Below are positions 46,070 through 56,757 of a stretch of 64,000 nucleotides of DNA, piece by piece; position 1 is the stretch's first letter; every line of letters begins with the position of its first letter. The position numbers and the translations under genes were made by a program. Location: NCBI GenBank assembly GCA_003251535.1, contig QKFD01000103.1, forward strand, positions 1-64,000. The letters run 5' to 3'. This stretch comes from Chromatiales bacterium. Lineage in GTDB: Bacteria > Pseudomonadota > Gammaproteobacteria > Thiohalomonadales > Thiohalomonadaceae. Below the pieces are notes generated by a model, which worked only from the letters and a program-made list of their open reading frames with translations, was not told the DNA's origin and did not search any database.

Positions 46070-46540
46070 ATGCAGGTAGGCAAACTGATGTTACCGTCGG
46101 AGTTGGTGTGGCTGATCGAGAGCGGCTGGTGGCCAACGCAGGCCAACGCCAAGTACCAAAATGGGGCGGGATTAGTCGCTCCTGAGCAGGTGCAGCGGGT
46201 GTCTCGGGAGGATCGACGCATCTATTTTCTCCCACCCCCCTTTCAGCGCGTTGCTGAGGCGATGGATCGCCATCCCTCCTTTTGGCTCTCTCCAGCGGTA
46301 GCGCTTCGGCAGATAGATCCCTACAGGGCGATCGATATCGGTGACTTCGGTATAGGCTCTGACTCACCTATCCTGCTGGACTTCCGCCAGGACATGGCCC
46401 AGCCGGCGGTGCTCTATCTCCACTATGACGCCCACCGGACGACACGCTGGTTAAAATGTGCCGACTCTTTTCTTGAGTTCATGCAGCGCCTCCAGCTGCC
46501 ACTTCCACTGTCGCTACCTGAAGCAATTTGTCAGGGGTGA
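46070..46540 (+). CDS. SUKH-like (SMI1/KNR4) domain protein
   Basis: The 156-aa protein has the short SUKH-type pattern: an N-terminal helix LPSELVWLIESGWW, a central PFQRVAEAM helix, then IGDFGIGSDSPILLDFRQD and AVLYLHY strands. SUKH proteins often serve as immunity proteins against contact-dependent or polymorphic toxins. No toxin gene is next to it here, so it could be an orphan immunity gene or a regulatory relative. Confidence 0.6.
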   Translation: MQVGKLMLPSELVWLIESGWWPTQANAKYQNGAGLVAPEQVQRVSREDRRIYFLPPPFQRVAEAMDRHPSFWLSPAVALRQIDPYRAIDIGDFGIGSDSPILLDFRQDMAQPAVLYLHYDAHRTTRWLKCADSFLEFMQRLQLPLPLSLPEAICQG

Positions 46541-46614
46541 ACATTGGTTCTATGCCGATGGGGAGTGGCGTGACCAGCAACCAGCCTGAGCTGTTGGATG
46601 GGCATGACCATGCC

Positions 46615-46632
46615 GTGGGACCGATGTCCCAC
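46615..46632. terminator. Short hairpin between convergent genes
   Basis: GTGGGA and TCCCAC pair around a 6-base loop in the gap between the SUKH-like gene and the convergent 157-aa exported protein gene. There is no T-run, so termination is tentative. Confidence 0.3.
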
Positions 46633-46680
46633 CCGCGTCTCGATGGGCGCCAGCCATCGTGGGATGACCGCCCTCCCAAA

Positions 46681-47154
46681 CTACTTGCGTTGGGCCAGGG
46701 TAGAGATAACGCGAGCGGGGGCCTCTGGTAGGTTGACCACAATGGCCGATTTCACCACTTCCGTATGTTGGGGGTGGCCAGTCGGCGCCTGCACCGCTTC
46801 GGCAAAGGCGGGGCTCAGGGTGATGATGGTGTCGTTACCGTAATAGGCGGCGCTGATCTCGCCGCCGACCGTCACCGCCCGCAACAGGTAGGGAGTTTTC
46901 CCCTTTTCCGCCTTGAAGCAGGGGCCGGCAAGCAGCTGTGCCCCCCTGTCGTTGAGCCGTTTGACGCTGGCCGCATGGAGCAGCTGGAGGGCCAAACGGG
47001 CAGCGGAGTGGCGGATCTCGCATGGCTCGGAGTCTATTGCTCGGATCTGGCTTGCGTTATAGCCAGCCGGTAGCGGTTGGAGCCACTCATTGTCAACGGC
47101 GAGTGCCTGACTGCTCCATAGCCACAATAGGGGTAGGACCCATAGGGGGTTCAT
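46681..47154 (-). CDS. Exported protein of unknown function (157 aa)
   Basis: The ATG at 47154 has AAGGAG 6 bases upstream. A signal peptide (MNPLWVLPLLWLWSSQALA) is followed by a 138-residue mature domain with two cysteines (EPCEIRH and AGPCFKAEKG) that could form a disulfide. No family is recognised. It lies downstream of the exported isochorismatase-fold gene on the same strand, 130 bases away. Confidence 0.7.
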   Translation of the reverse strand: MNPLWVLPLLWLWSSQALAVDNEWLQPLPAGYNASQIRAIDSEPCEIRHSAARLALQLLHAASVKRLNDRGAQLLAGPCFKAEKGKTPYLLRAVTVGGEISAAYYGNDTIITLSPAFAEAVQAPTGHPQHTEVVKSAIVVNLPEAPARVISTLAQRK

Positions 47155-47284
47155 CGTGACTCCTTGATGGCCGTTGAGAGCGGGCTTTGCTGATAGTGCC
47201 ATGGGGTTTAACCTCCCATATCCGCCCTCCTCGATAGCGGCTGGTGCCCCCCTGGAGGGGGGCATCCGAGGAGGGCAGGGTGTC

Positions 47285-47938
47285 TCAGTCTGGGATCTGC
47301 GCCACCTGCGTCACCACCGTGGCGAAGCGGTCGGCCAAGCCCGCCAACGTGGCGCTCTGTAGTGTCGCTGCTGTCACCTCCCCGCCGCTGCCGTCGGGCA
47401 GGGGGCGGGTGGCGGTGGCGCTGGCCACCACCGTGGTGGAGTAGCCAAAATTGAGGGCGCTGTGGACCGTGGCGCTGACACACATATGGGTCATGAAGCC
47501 GATGACAATGAGCTGCTTACGGCCGCTGGCACGCAGGATCTCGGCCAGCTGGGTGCCGGCGAAGGCGTCGGGCAGCTGCTTCTCCACCACGGGTTCACCC
47601 GCTTGCGGTTTGAGGGGGGCAAGGATGGCATAGTAGGGGCCGGCCGGATCAAAGAGACCGCCGCTAATGCCGCGATGGACCACATGCACAATGGGCGTTT
47701 TGGCCGCCCTTGCCCGGGCCAGCAGTTGGGCGCCAGCGGCAACGGCCGGCTCAATCCCCGGTAGCGCTAAGGCGCCAGTGCGGTACTCCTCTTGGGCATC
47801 TATCACCACCACCACCGCCTCTGACAAAGAGGCCGTGGGGGACGCTACCCCCGCCAGTTGAAACAGCGTAGCGGGCGGCTGGGCCGCTTGGGTGCTGGCC
47901 AGCAGACCCATCAGCAAGACAAACAGTAGGGCTCTCAT
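47285..47938 (-). CDS. Exported isochorismatase-family cysteine hydrolase
   Basis: The 217-aa protein has a signal peptide (MRALLFVLLMGLLASTQA) and a complete isochorismatase fold. The catalytic triad is Asp (VVVVIDAQEEY), Lys (VEKQLPDAF) and Cys (FMTHMCVSAT), with the usual cis-peptide region before the Cys. Such enzymes hydrolyse amides such as nicotinamide or isochorismate-like ethers. Export to the periplasm is uncommon for the family. GGAG lies 8 bases before the ATG. It is divergent from a GlxA-type regulator, which often controls a neighbouring isochorismatase-family gene. Confidence 0.88.
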   Translation of the reverse strand: MRALLFVLLMGLLASTQAAQPPATLFQLAGVASPTASLSEAVVVVIDAQEEYRTGALALPGIEPAVAAGAQLLARARAAKTPIVHVVHRGISGGLFDPAGPYYAILAPLKPQAGEPVVEKQLPDAFAGTQLAEILRASGRKQLIVIGFMTHMCVSATVHSALNFGYSTTVVASATATRPLPDGSGGEVTAATLQSATLAGLADRFATVVTQVAQIPD

Positions 47939-48031
47939 GGTCGGACTCCGTTAGCAAGGAGGCGCCATGATGGGGTTTGGGACGGGCGGCGCTGTAGTGG
48001 CAGAATCGCCAATTCCCATGCGAGATCTGCC

Positions 48032-48994
48032 ATGCCCGCCATCGCCCTCATCGTGGAGTCCGGCGCGACCCCCTCCAGTGTGACCGCGACCCTGGACCTG
48101 TTTCGTATCGCCGCCCGCATCGCCCCCGACCAGGCCATGACCGTGGAACTCCTCTCCGCGAGTGGCGGGCCGCTCACCTTGACCGAAGGGCTCAGCATTA
48201 CAACCCGCTGCCTACCCCCATCGCTGGCCGGCTATGGGGCGGTGATCCTGCCGGGCTTTTTTGCTGAGGCACTGCCGGATCTCATCACCCAGTTGGAGAC
48301 GGTCTGGCAGCCAACGCTGGCGCGGCTGGCGGAGCTGGGGGAGGGGGATCTGGTGGCGGCCAGCTGCTATGGGACCTTTGTCTTGGCGCAGAGTGGCCTG
48401 TTGGATGGTCGGCGCGCCACCACCACCTGGTGGTTGGAGGGGGCGTTTGCCGAGCGCTATCCGCAGGTGCAGCTAGATGCAGCGCAGGCGTTGGTGGATG
48501 CCGGTCCGGTGATCACCGCGGGGGCGATGACCGCCCATACCGATCTCTCGCTGCATGTGCTGCGCCGACTGGTGGGCCATGCCGTGGCGCGCCAGGTGGC
48601 GGCGGTGATGTTGGTGGACGAGTCCAAGGTGTCACAGCGGCCCTTTGTGGCGTTGCAGCGCCACTTTGCCGATCCGCTGATCAATGAGGCCGTCGCCTGG
48701 TTGGAGGCCCACCTTGCCGCCCCCCTCGCCACCGATCGTCTGGCAGCGACACTCCACGTCAGCTACCGCACCTTGCACCGGCGCTTTGTGGCCACCACCG
48801 GCAAGGCACCTCTGGCCTACCTCCAGGCGCTGCGGATAGAGCGGGCCAAACTCCTGTTGGAGAGTAGCCGCCAGGGGGTTGAGCAGATCGCCGCGGCGGT
48901 GGGTTACGAGGATGCCAGCTCCTTTCGGCGCCTATTTGCGCGCTTGACGAGCCTGAGTCCAGCACGCTATCGGCAGCAGTTTCGGCGCGGTTGA
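48032..48994 (+). CDS. GlxA-type transcriptional regulator (DJ-1/PfpI-AraC)
   Basis: The N-terminal 190 residues form a DJ-1/PfpI-like amidotransferase fold, with the Cys in AASCYGTFVLAQ at the nucleophile-elbow position. The C-terminal 100 residues are an AraC double helix-turn-helix (LAATLHVSYRTLHRRF and IAAAVGYEDASSFRRLFARL). The total is 320 aa, normal for the family. It is divergent from the exported isochorismatase-fold gene across 93 bases and probably controls it. The ligand is unknown. Confidence 0.88.
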   Translation: MPAIALIVESGATPSSVTATLDLFRIAARIAPDQAMTVELLSASGGPLTLTEGLSITTRCLPPSLAGYGAVILPGFFAEALPDLITQLETVWQPTLARLAELGEGDLVAASCYGTFVLAQSGLLDGRRATTTWWLEGAFAERYPQVQLDAAQALVDAGPVITAGAMTAHTDLSLHVLRRLVGHAVARQVAAVMLVDESKVSQRPFVALQRHFADPLINEAVAWLEAHLAAPLATDRLAATLHVSYRTLHRRFVATTGKAPLAYLQALRIERAKLLLESSRQGVEQIAAAVGYEDASSFRRLFARLTSLSPARYRQQFRRG

Positions 48995-49115
48995 GGAGGG
49001 CCAAGAGTGACAACTGGGCCGTCGATAGAACACCCGTTCACCACTCGTCTTGTCGCACGTAACCGCCGAGTTGGAGGGGTGGGCAGCTAGAGGGGATGCC
49101 GGGCTTAGGCGGGTA

Positions 49116-49601
49116 TTAAAACTCGAACGGTACCGGCCAGAGTGCTTGCCCAGCGGCGCTGAAGCCGCCCCACAACGCCTGCAACGGCTGTTTGGCCACT
49201 GGGTGTTGGAGTTGGGGGGCGATCTCCGCCAGCGGCCTTAAGACAAAGGCGTTGCGGAGGATCTCCTCCCGCGGGAGTTGCACAGGCTGGTCGGTCACCA
49301 GGTCATCGTAGAGCAGGATGTCGATGTCCAGGGTGCGGGCGGCAAACCGCTCGGTGCCGCGCACCCGCCCGTGGGCGGCCTCGATCTGGCGCAGCCGATG
49401 GGCGATCTCCTGTAGTGGCAGCTCACTATCGAAGCCGGCCGCCAGGTTGTAGAAGTTCTCGCCCGCAAATCCCACCGCCTCGCTCTCATAGACCGTGGAG
49501 AGGGTGAGGGGGCTAAACTGCGCTGCCAGAGCTTCCACCCCGGCACGGATGTAGTGCTCGCGCTCGATATTGCTGCCGATGCCGACGTAGATGCGTGCCA
49601 T
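49116..49601 (-). CDS. folK: 2-amino-4-hydroxy-6-hydroxymethyldihydropteridine pyrophosphokinase
   Basis: HPPK transfers pyrophosphate from ATP to hydroxymethyldihydropterin in folate synthesis (EC 2.7.6.3). The 161-aa protein begins ARIYVGIGSNIE, and has STVYESEAVGF, NFYNLAAGFDSELP and the magnesium-binding RTLDIDILLYDD motif. It lies 8 bases downstream of folB on the same strand, making a small folate operon. Confidence 0.94.
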   Translation of the reverse strand: MARIYVGIGSNIEREHYIRAGVEALAAQFSPLTLSTVYESEAVGFAGENFYNLAAGFDSELPLQEIAHRLRQIEAAHGRVRGTERFAARTLDIDILLYDDLVTDQPVQLPREEILRNAFVLRPLAEIAPQLQHPVAKQPLQALWGGFSAAGQALWPVPFEF

Positions 49602-49609
49602 CGTCTGCT

Positions 49610-49972
49610 CTAGCTACCCGGTCGGGTGCCGCGCTCGATCACCACACCTACATCGCCGGCGTAGCGGACTGCCCCCCGTTTGTTGACCCGCACCCGCACC
49701 CAGGGGACGCCGAACTCTTCGCGGATGATGCTGGCCACATGCTCGGCGAGGGTCTCTACCAGCTGGAACTGGCTCTCGCCGACAAAGGTGATGAGCCGTT
49801 TGGCCACCGATTTATAGTCGAGGGTGTCGATGATGTCGTCACTGGCCGCGGCTCGGGCGATATCCACCGCCATCTCCAGATCGAGGCTGACGGTCTGTTT
49901 GACCCGGCGCTCCCAATCGAAGATGCCGATGACGGTTTCGATCTTGAGGTCGTTTAGATAGATGGTATCCAT
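49610..49972 (-). CDS. folB: Dihydroneopterin aldolase
   Basis: FolB cleaves dihydroneopterin to hydroxymethyldihydropterin and glycolaldehyde (EC 4.1.2.25), the step before FolK. The 120-aa sequence starts MDTIYLNDLKIETVIGIFDW and contains the family's conserved WERR and the FQLVETLAEHVA helix. No Shine-Dalgarno sequence precedes the ATG, and a good promoter lies only about 10 bases upstream, so the mRNA may be almost leaderless. Confidence 0.94.
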   Translation of the reverse strand: MDTIYLNDLKIETVIGIFDWERRVKQTVSLDLEMAVDIARAAASDDIIDTLDYKSVAKRLITFVGESQFQLVETLAEHVASIIREEFGVPWVRVRVNKRGAVRYAGDVGVVIERGTRPGS

Positions 49973-49981
49973 GGGAAGCGC

Positions 49982-50010
49982 ACTATAGCGTTTCGCCCGT
50001 CGGTCACCAA
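49982..50010 (-). promoter_or_regulatory. folB-folK promoter, possibly leaderless
   Basis: On the minus strand TTGGTG (50005-50010), a 17-base spacer and TATAGT (49982-49987) match sigma-70 elements. Transcription would start about 3 bases before the folB ATG at 49972. Confidence 0.5.
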
Positions 50011-50154
50011 GCCTGCGTATAATTCGCCGATCTCAGGTCGCAATGGACCCACCTTGGTATTGGCTCGGGGTCCATGCGCGGATTCAGCGGCCGTGAATCG
50101 GATGCGCCCTGCGCCCCTTGGTGGCGTCGGGCCACTCCCCGGCCTTCAGGATAG

Positions 50155-50790
50155 ATGCCCGTCATGACGCCCCTTGATCTCACCCTCATCATCGTCGCCT
50201 ATCTGATGGGCTCGGTCTCCACCGCCATCATCGTCTGCCGGCTGCTCCAGCTGCCTGATCCGCGCACCCAAGGCTCCGGTAATCCCGGCGCCACCAATGT
50301 CTTGCGCATCGGTGGCAAGCGGGCGGCGGCAGCTACCTTGGCCGGCGATCTGCTCAAAGGACTCATCCCTGTCCTGCTGGCCCGCCTAGTGACGGCGGAT
50401 GGGATGGTACTGGCGGCGGTCGCCTTGGCCGCCTTCCTTGGCCATCTCTACCCCATCTTCTTCAGTTTCAAGGGGGGCAAAGGGGTGGCGACAGCGCTGG
50501 GTGTCCTGTTAGGACTCTCCTGGTGGGTGGCGGTGGCCGCCCTAGCCACTTGGCTGCTAATGGCCAAGGTGTTCCGTATCTCCTCCCTCTCGGCCCTGGT
50601 GGCGGCGGCCTTGGCGCCGCTCTATGTCTGGCTGCTGGATCCCCAGCCGCCACTACTGGCGATGGCGGTGGCCATGAGCCTCCTGCTCATCTGGCGGCAC
50701 CGCAGCAATATCCAGAAGTTATTGAGTGGCAGCGAGGGGAAGATCAGCGGCAACCGCTCGGAGGAAACCCCAAGCGAAGAGGGGGATTGA
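50155..50790 (+). CDS. plsY: Acyl-phosphate glycerol-3-phosphate acyltransferase
   Basis: PlsY is an integral membrane enzyme that acylates glycerol-3-phosphate from acyl-phosphate, the first step of phospholipid synthesis. The conserved loops are present: GSGNPGATNVLRIGGKR and HLYPIFFSFKGGKGVATALG, among five to six hydrophobic helices. The 211-aa length is normal. The hydrophilic tail is a little longer than usual. The gene is divergent from folB and converges with tsaD, an arrangement common in Gammaproteobacteria. A TATAAT at 50018-50023 may be its -10 element, although no good -35 is seen. Confidence 0.94.
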   Translation: MPVMTPLDLTLIIVAYLMGSVSTAIIVCRLLQLPDPRTQGSGNPGATNVLRIGGKRAAAATLAGDLLKGLIPVLLARLVTADGMVLAAVALAAFLGHLYPIFFSFKGGKGVATALGVLLGLSWWVAVAALATWLLMAKVFRISSLSALVAAALAPLYVWLLDPQPPLLAMAVAMSLLLIWRHRSNIQKLLSGSEGKISGNRSEETPSEEGD

Positions 50791-50807
50791 CGGGGCGAGC
50801 TGATGCC

Positions 50808-51815
50808 TCACAGTGGCACCAGCTCCTCCAGCGGCCAGCGGGGACGAGGGGTGCTGCCGGCGGCATCCCGCTGGCCGGCGCCGAGCCGCAGGTGACCCAG
50901 GTAGGCGATCATGGCGCCGTTGTCAGTGCAGAACTCCGGTCGCGGGTAGAACACCTCGGCCTCCATCTCCGCCAGCGCCTCCGCCAGCCGGCTCCTTAGA
51001 CGTTGATTGGCACTCACTCCACCGGCCATCACTAGGCGGCGGTGGCCACTCGCCTGTAGGGCGCGGCGGCACTTGATCACCATGGTCTCCACCACCGCCT
51101 CCTCAAAGGCGCGGGCGATGTCGGCCTGGGCCGCCAGCCCCTCCTGTTGCAGGGTCGTCAGGGCAAAGGTCTTGAGGCCGGAGAAGCTGAAGTCGAGCCC
51201 TGGGCGATCGGTCATGGGGCGGGGAAAGCGGAAGCGCTGCGGGTCGCCGCTGAGGGCCAGGTGGGAGAGGGCGGGTCCACCGGGATAGCCGAGGCCGAGG
51301 AGCTTGGCGGTCTTGTCGAACGCCTCACCAGCGGCATCATCCAGCGACTCCCCCAGGAGCCGGTAGCAACCCACCCCGGTGACCTCCACCAGCTGGGTGT
51401 GGCCGCCAGAGACCAGCAGCGCCACAAAGGGGAAGGCCGGTGCCCGCTCCTCCAGTAGCGGAGCCAGCAGATGGGCCTCCATGTGGTGGACCCCCAGCGC
51501 CGGGATGCCTCGCGCCCAGGCGAAGCCGCGGGCAACGGTGGCCCCTACCAGTAGCGCGCCAATCAAGCCGGGGCCGGCGGTGTAGGCAACACCATCAACG
51601 GCCGCGGTGTTCAGTCCAGCCTGTTGCAGGAGGGCCTCCAGCAGCGGCACCAACTTGCGCACATGGTCACGGGAGGCCAGCTCCGGCACTACCCCGCCAT
51701 ATTCGGCGTGGAGGGCTACTTGGGAGTGGACCAGGTGGGCCAGCAGGCCGCGCTCGGAGCAGTAGAGGGCGACGCCGGTTTCATCACAGGAGGTTTCGAT
51801 GCCTAGGGTGATCAT
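50808..51815 (-). CDS. tsaD: tRNA N6-adenosine threonylcarbamoyltransferase TsaD
   Basis: TsaD transfers the threonylcarbamoyl group to A37 of tRNAs reading ANN codons, with TsaB and TsaE. The 335-aa protein has the start [15 protein letters not shown], the metal-binding HMEAHLLAP (two His four apart), [11 protein letters not shown], and SGLKTFALT. The C-terminal [13 protein letters not shown] and [13 protein letters not shown] motifs complete the family signature. It is intact and convergent with plsY, 17 bases apart. Confidence 0.96.
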   Translation of the reverse strand: MITLGIETSCDETGVALYCSERGLLAHLVHSQVALHAEYGGVVPELASRDHVRKLVPLLEALLQQAGLNTAAVDGVAYTAGPGLIGALLVGATVARGFAWARGIPALGVHHMEAHLLAPLLEERAPAFPFVALLVSGGHTQLVEVTGVGCYRLLGESLDDAAGEAFDKTAKLLGLGYPGGPALSHLALSGDPQRFRFPRPMTDRPGLDFSFSGLKTFALTTLQQEGLAAQADIARAFEEAVVETMVIKCRRALQASGHRRLVMAGGVSANQRLRSRLAEALAEMEAEVFYPRPEFCTDNGAMIAYLGHLRLGAGQRDAAGSTPRPRWPLEELVPL

Positions 51816-51881
51816 GGCCGTGGGGGGATCGGGCGAGGGGGCATTATTGTGGGTGGTGGGGAAATGTCATACAACTTGTCT

Positions 51882-51910
51882 TTGCAATCTGTGCCATCGA
51901 TCGCTATCAT
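51882..51910 (+). promoter_or_regulatory. Promoter of the rpsU (macromolecular synthesis) operon
   Basis: TTGCAA (51882-51887), a 17-base spacer and TATCAT (51905-51910) lie 46 bases before the rpsU ATG and are preceded by an AT-rich patch. This is a good sigma-70 match in the expected place. Confidence 0.6.
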
Positions 51911-51955
51911 TCGCCGTTTCTCCATCCCCCTAATTCAAGAGGAAGTCATCTTCAT

Positions 51956-52171
51956 ATGCCGTCTGTTCGCGTGAGAGAGAACGAGCCGTTCGACGTAGCG
52001 CTTCGCCGCTTTAAGCGCAGCTGCGAGAAGGCAGGGGTCCTGTCCGAGGTGCGTCGCCGCCAGCATTATGAGAAGCCGACCGCCGTTCGCAAGCGTAAGC
52101 TGGCTGCCGCAGTGAAGCGCCAGCAGAAGAAGCGGATGCGCGACACCTCGCGCCTGCGTCGTCTGTACTGA
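51956..52171 (+). CDS. rpsU: 30S ribosomal protein S21
   Basis: The 71-aa highly basic protein ([20 protein letters not shown]) is S21, part of the small-subunit platform near the 16S rRNA 3' end. An AGAGGAAG site precedes the ATG. It is the first gene of the rpsU-yqeY-dnaG-rpoD order, classically used to co-ordinate translation, replication priming and transcription. The next gene starts 31 bases later. Confidence 0.97.
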   Translation: MPSVRVRENEPFDVALRRFKRSCEKAGVLSEVRRRQHYEKPTAVRKRKLAAAVKRQQKKRMRDTSRLRRLY

Positions 52172-52202
52172 TTACCGAACGCTCACGCGATCGACCCCAT
52201 CC

Positions 52203-52661
52203 ATGTCTACGGAAACCTCGCTCAAGCAGCGCATCGATGCCGACGTGAAGGAGGCGATGCGCGCTAAAGAGAAAGAGCGCCTCGCTACTCTGCGCCTCAT
52301 TACCGCGGCTATCAAGCAGCGGGAGGTAGATGCGCGCATCACCCTCGACGACAGCCAGGTGTTGGCGGTGCTGGAGAAGATGTTGAAGCAGCGCCGCGAC
52401 TCTGTGGAGCAGTTCGCCAAGGGTGGACGGGATGATCTGGTTGCCAAAGAGCAGGCAGAGATCGCCGTGATTGAGGCCTATCTGCCCGCCCAGCTGGCCG
52501 ATGAGGAGCTTGATAGCCTTATCACTGAGGCCATTGCCGCGGTGGCTGCCAGCAGTCCAGCAGACATGGGTAAGGTGGTAGCCGCCGTCAAGCCCAAGGT
52601 GCAGGGACGGGCCGATATGGGCGTGGTGAGCGGTAAGATTAAGGCGCGCCTCTCCAACTGA
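52203..52661 (+). CDS. GatB/YqeY domain-containing protein
   Basis: The 152-aa protein matches the YqeY family, which shares the tail domain of the GatB amidotransferase subunit and is thought to bind tRNA. Typical motifs are MRAKEKERLATLRLITAAIK, YLPAQLADEEL and the C-terminal MGKVVAAVKPKVQGRADM. The gene between rpsU and dnaG is common in many proteobacteria. Its exact role is unknown. Confidence 0.92.
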   Translation: MSTETSLKQRIDADVKEAMRAKEKERLATLRLITAAIKQREVDARITLDDSQVLAVLEKMLKQRRDSVEQFAKGGRDDLVAKEQAEIAVIEAYLPAQLADEELDSLITEAIAAVAASSPADMGKVVAAVKPKVQGRADMGVVSGKIKARLSN

Positions 52662-52690
52662 ACAGGTCCCCGTTACGGGTCTCTGTTCAG
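52658..52690 (+). terminator. Long hairpin after yqeY
   Basis: CTGAACAG and CTGTTCAG form an 8-bp outer stem, with an inner CCCG/CGGG stem around TTA. The 5' arm overlaps the yqeY stop codon. It may attenuate transcription or be an mRNA-processing site between yqeY and dnaG. Confidence 0.5.
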
Positions 52691-52730
52691 GGCCGCTCAT
52701 GGCCAGTGGGGTGTGCTATTGATGTCTCGG

Positions 52731-52757
52731 CTCCGCCGATCCCCAGGATCGGCGGAG
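52731..52757 (+). terminator. Hairpin upstream of dnaG
   Basis: CTCCGCCGATC pairs perfectly with GATCGGCGGAG (11 bp, 5-base loop), followed by a moderately T-rich stretch. A terminator between rpsU and dnaG is known in enterobacteria and keeps DnaG low relative to S21; this one probably does the same. Confidence 0.65.
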
Positions 52758-52798
52758 TGTTGTCGTTCTCTTCCGTATCCTCTGACTGAAGGTGGGCT

Positions 52799-54571
52799 AT
52801 GGCCCGCATCCCGCAGGCGTTCATCGACGAACTGCTCTCACGTCTCGATATCGTCGAGGTGGTGGATGCGCGGGTGCCGCTTAAGAAGGCGGGGCGCGAC
52901 TACACCGCTCGCTGCCCGTTTCACGAAGAGAAGAGCCCCTCGTTTACCGTTAGTCCGCAGAAGCAGTTCTACCACTGCTTTGGCTGCGGCGCCCATGGTA
53001 CTGCCATCAGTTTCGTCATGGAGTATGACCGCCTCGACTTCATCGAAGCGGTCGAGCTGTTGGCTGGCCAGCAGGGGCTGAAGGTCCCCCGCGAAGGGGG
53101 TTCCGAGGAGGTGCGCTCCCGCAGCCCACTATTTGATCTAATGGGGCGGGCCGCGGAGAGTTACCGGCGCAGTCTGAAACAGCACCCCGCCGCACCGCGG
53201 GCGGTTGCCTATCTTAAAGGGCGTGGCCTCTCTGGCGAGGTGGTCTCCCTCTATGGCATTGGCTACGCCCCACCGGGTTGGGACCACCTCCTCTCCACCC
53301 TAGGGGGAAGCCCAGAGAGTAACGCCTTACTGCTGGAGTGCGGACTCACCATCGAGGCGGAGGAGGGGCGTCGCTACGACCGCTTCCGTGACCGGGTGAT
53401 GTTCCCCATCCGCGATAGTCAGGGGCGGGTGATCGGTTTTGGGGGACGGGTGTTGGGCGATGAGAAGCCCAAATACCTCAACTCCCCCGAGACGCCGCTG
53501 TTCCACAAGGGGCGTGAACTCTATGGCCTCTACGAGGCCAAGCAGGCCACTAAGGTGTTATCCCGCCTGCTGGTGGTGGAGGGCTATATGGATGTGGTCG
53601 CCCTCGCCCAGTTTGGGATCCGCTACGCCGTGGCTACCCTCGGTACGGCGGTGACGCCGGAGCATGTGGAGAAGCTATTTCGCACCACCGATGAGCTAGT
53701 CTTCTGCTTTGATGGTGACCGGGCTGGCCGCGATGCCGCCTGGCGCGGCCTGGAGAGTGCCTTGCCGTTGATGCGGGAGGGGCGCCAGCTGCGGTTCCTG
53801 TTTCTACCGGAGGGAGAGGACCCCGATAGCCTCGTGCGCCAAGCGGGGGCGGAGCAGTTTGAGCAGTTGGTGCAGCAGGCGGGATCCCTCTCCGACTACC
53901 TGTTTGACCAGCTCTCTCAACAGACCGATCTCGCCACCTTGGATGGTCGGGCCCGCCTGGTGGAGCTGGCGCGCCCTTACCTGTCCAAACTGCCGCTCGG
54001 TGCCCTACGCTTACTCATGGAGCAGCGCCTCGCAGAGTTGACCGGCCTAGCGGGCCAGGCGCTCACCCGGCTGCTTGACCGGCCGGCCCCCAACCCCGGG
54101 CGGCCCACGCTCGGGGGGCCCGCTCGCTCTGCGGAGCAGCGCCGGCGAGGGCCCAGTAACCCCTCGCCGCTACGCAAAGCGGTGGCGCTCCTACTCCAGG
54201 AGCCGGCCCTGGCGCAGGAGGTGGAAGTTCCGCCGGCCTTGGCCCAGCTGGAGCTACCGGGTGGACGGGTGCTACTGGGGATCTTCGAGGCGTTGGCAGA
54301 GAACCCGCAGCTCTCCACCGCGGCGCTGTTGGAACGCTGGCGCGGCGCCCCTGAGGAGCCTCACCTCTACGCCTTGGTGGAGCAGGATCGGCTACTGGAG
54401 GCGGGGCGGGACGATCTGGTAGAGGAGCTACGCGGGGCACTGAAGTGGATCGAGGAGCAGTACCGCCAAAAGCGCATTGCCGAGCTTCAGGCGCGCTTCA
54501 GGGAGCTGACCAAAGAGGAGAAGATCGAGTTTCAACAACTGCTTGCGGTGAAAAGCGGAAGGCCGAGTTAG
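52799..54571 (+). CDS. dnaG: DNA primase
   Basis: DnaG makes RNA primers for replication. The 590-aa protein has the N-terminal zinc-binding domain (CPFHEEKSPSF and FYHCFGCGAHG: Cys, His, Cys, Cys), the RNA polymerase core domain with YGIGYAP, the TOPRIM catalytic segment (LLVVEGYMDVVAL and FCFDGDRAGRDAA), and a C-terminal helicase-binding domain after a Pro/Arg-rich linker near residues 425-460. It is intact and begins 41 bases after a hairpin. Confidence 0.96.
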   Translation: MARIPQAFIDELLSRLDIVEVVDARVPLKKAGRDYTARCPFHEEKSPSFTVSPQKQFYHCFGCGAHGTAISFVMEYDRLDFIEAVELLAGQQGLKVPREGGSEEVRSRSPLFDLMGRAAESYRRSLKQHPAAPRAVAYLKGRGLSGEVVSLYGIGYAPPGWDHLLSTLGGSPESNALLLECGLTIEAEEGRRYDRFRDRVMFPIRDSQGRVIGFGGRVLGDEKPKYLNSPETPLFHKGRELYGLYEAKQATKVLSRLLVVEGYMDVVALAQFGIRYAVATLGTAVTPEHVEKLFRTTDELVFCFDGDRAGRDAAWRGLESALPLMREGRQLRFLFLPEGEDPDSLVRQAGAEQFEQLVQQAGSLSDYLFDQLSQQTDLATLDGRARLVELARPYLSKLPLGALRLLMEQRLAELTGLAGQALTRLLDRPAPNPGRPTLGGPARSAEQRRRGPSNPSPLRKAVALLLQEPALAQEVEVPPALAQLELPGGRVLLGIFEALAENPQLSTAALLERWRGAPEEPHLYALVEQDRLLEAGRDDLVEELRGALKWIEEQYRQKRIAELQARFRELTKEEKIEFQQLLAVKSGRPS

Positions 54572-54711
54572 CTTTGCTGAAAAAGTGGTTCATTTTTTTA
54601 TTCTATTGATGTCGCGTCTTCCGAACCCTTGACTATAGTGTATGATGACTGGTTCTCGCGGCCCCACCCGCCAGAACCCCCACCCAACGACAACGCTTGA
54701 GTGACGCCGAG

Positions 54712-56574
<1,863 letters not shown>

Positions 56575-56594
56575 TCCGGCATAATAGCCCGCTG

Positions 56595-56621
56595 CGCCGG
56601 CCGCGAATCCCGCGGCCGGCG
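56595..56621 (+). terminator. Terminator hairpin after rpoD
   Basis: CGCCGGCCGCG pairs perfectly with CGCGGCCGGCG (11 bp, 5-base loop) 20 bases after the rpoD stop, followed by a weak T-containing stretch. It precedes the tRNA gene. Confidence 0.7.
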
Positions 56622-56636
56622 TCTCTAGTTTCCCCA

Positions 56637-56713
<77 letters not shown>

Positions 56714-56736
56714 TTCAAATCAGTACGTTATGCCAT

Positions 56737-56757
56737 ACCGCCAGAAGGCGGTTTTTT
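56737..56757 (+). terminator. Rho-independent terminator after tRNA-Ile2
   Basis: ACCGCC and GGCGGT pair around AGAA and are followed directly by a run of six T. It is a strong intrinsic terminator for the tRNA transcript. Confidence 0.85.
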
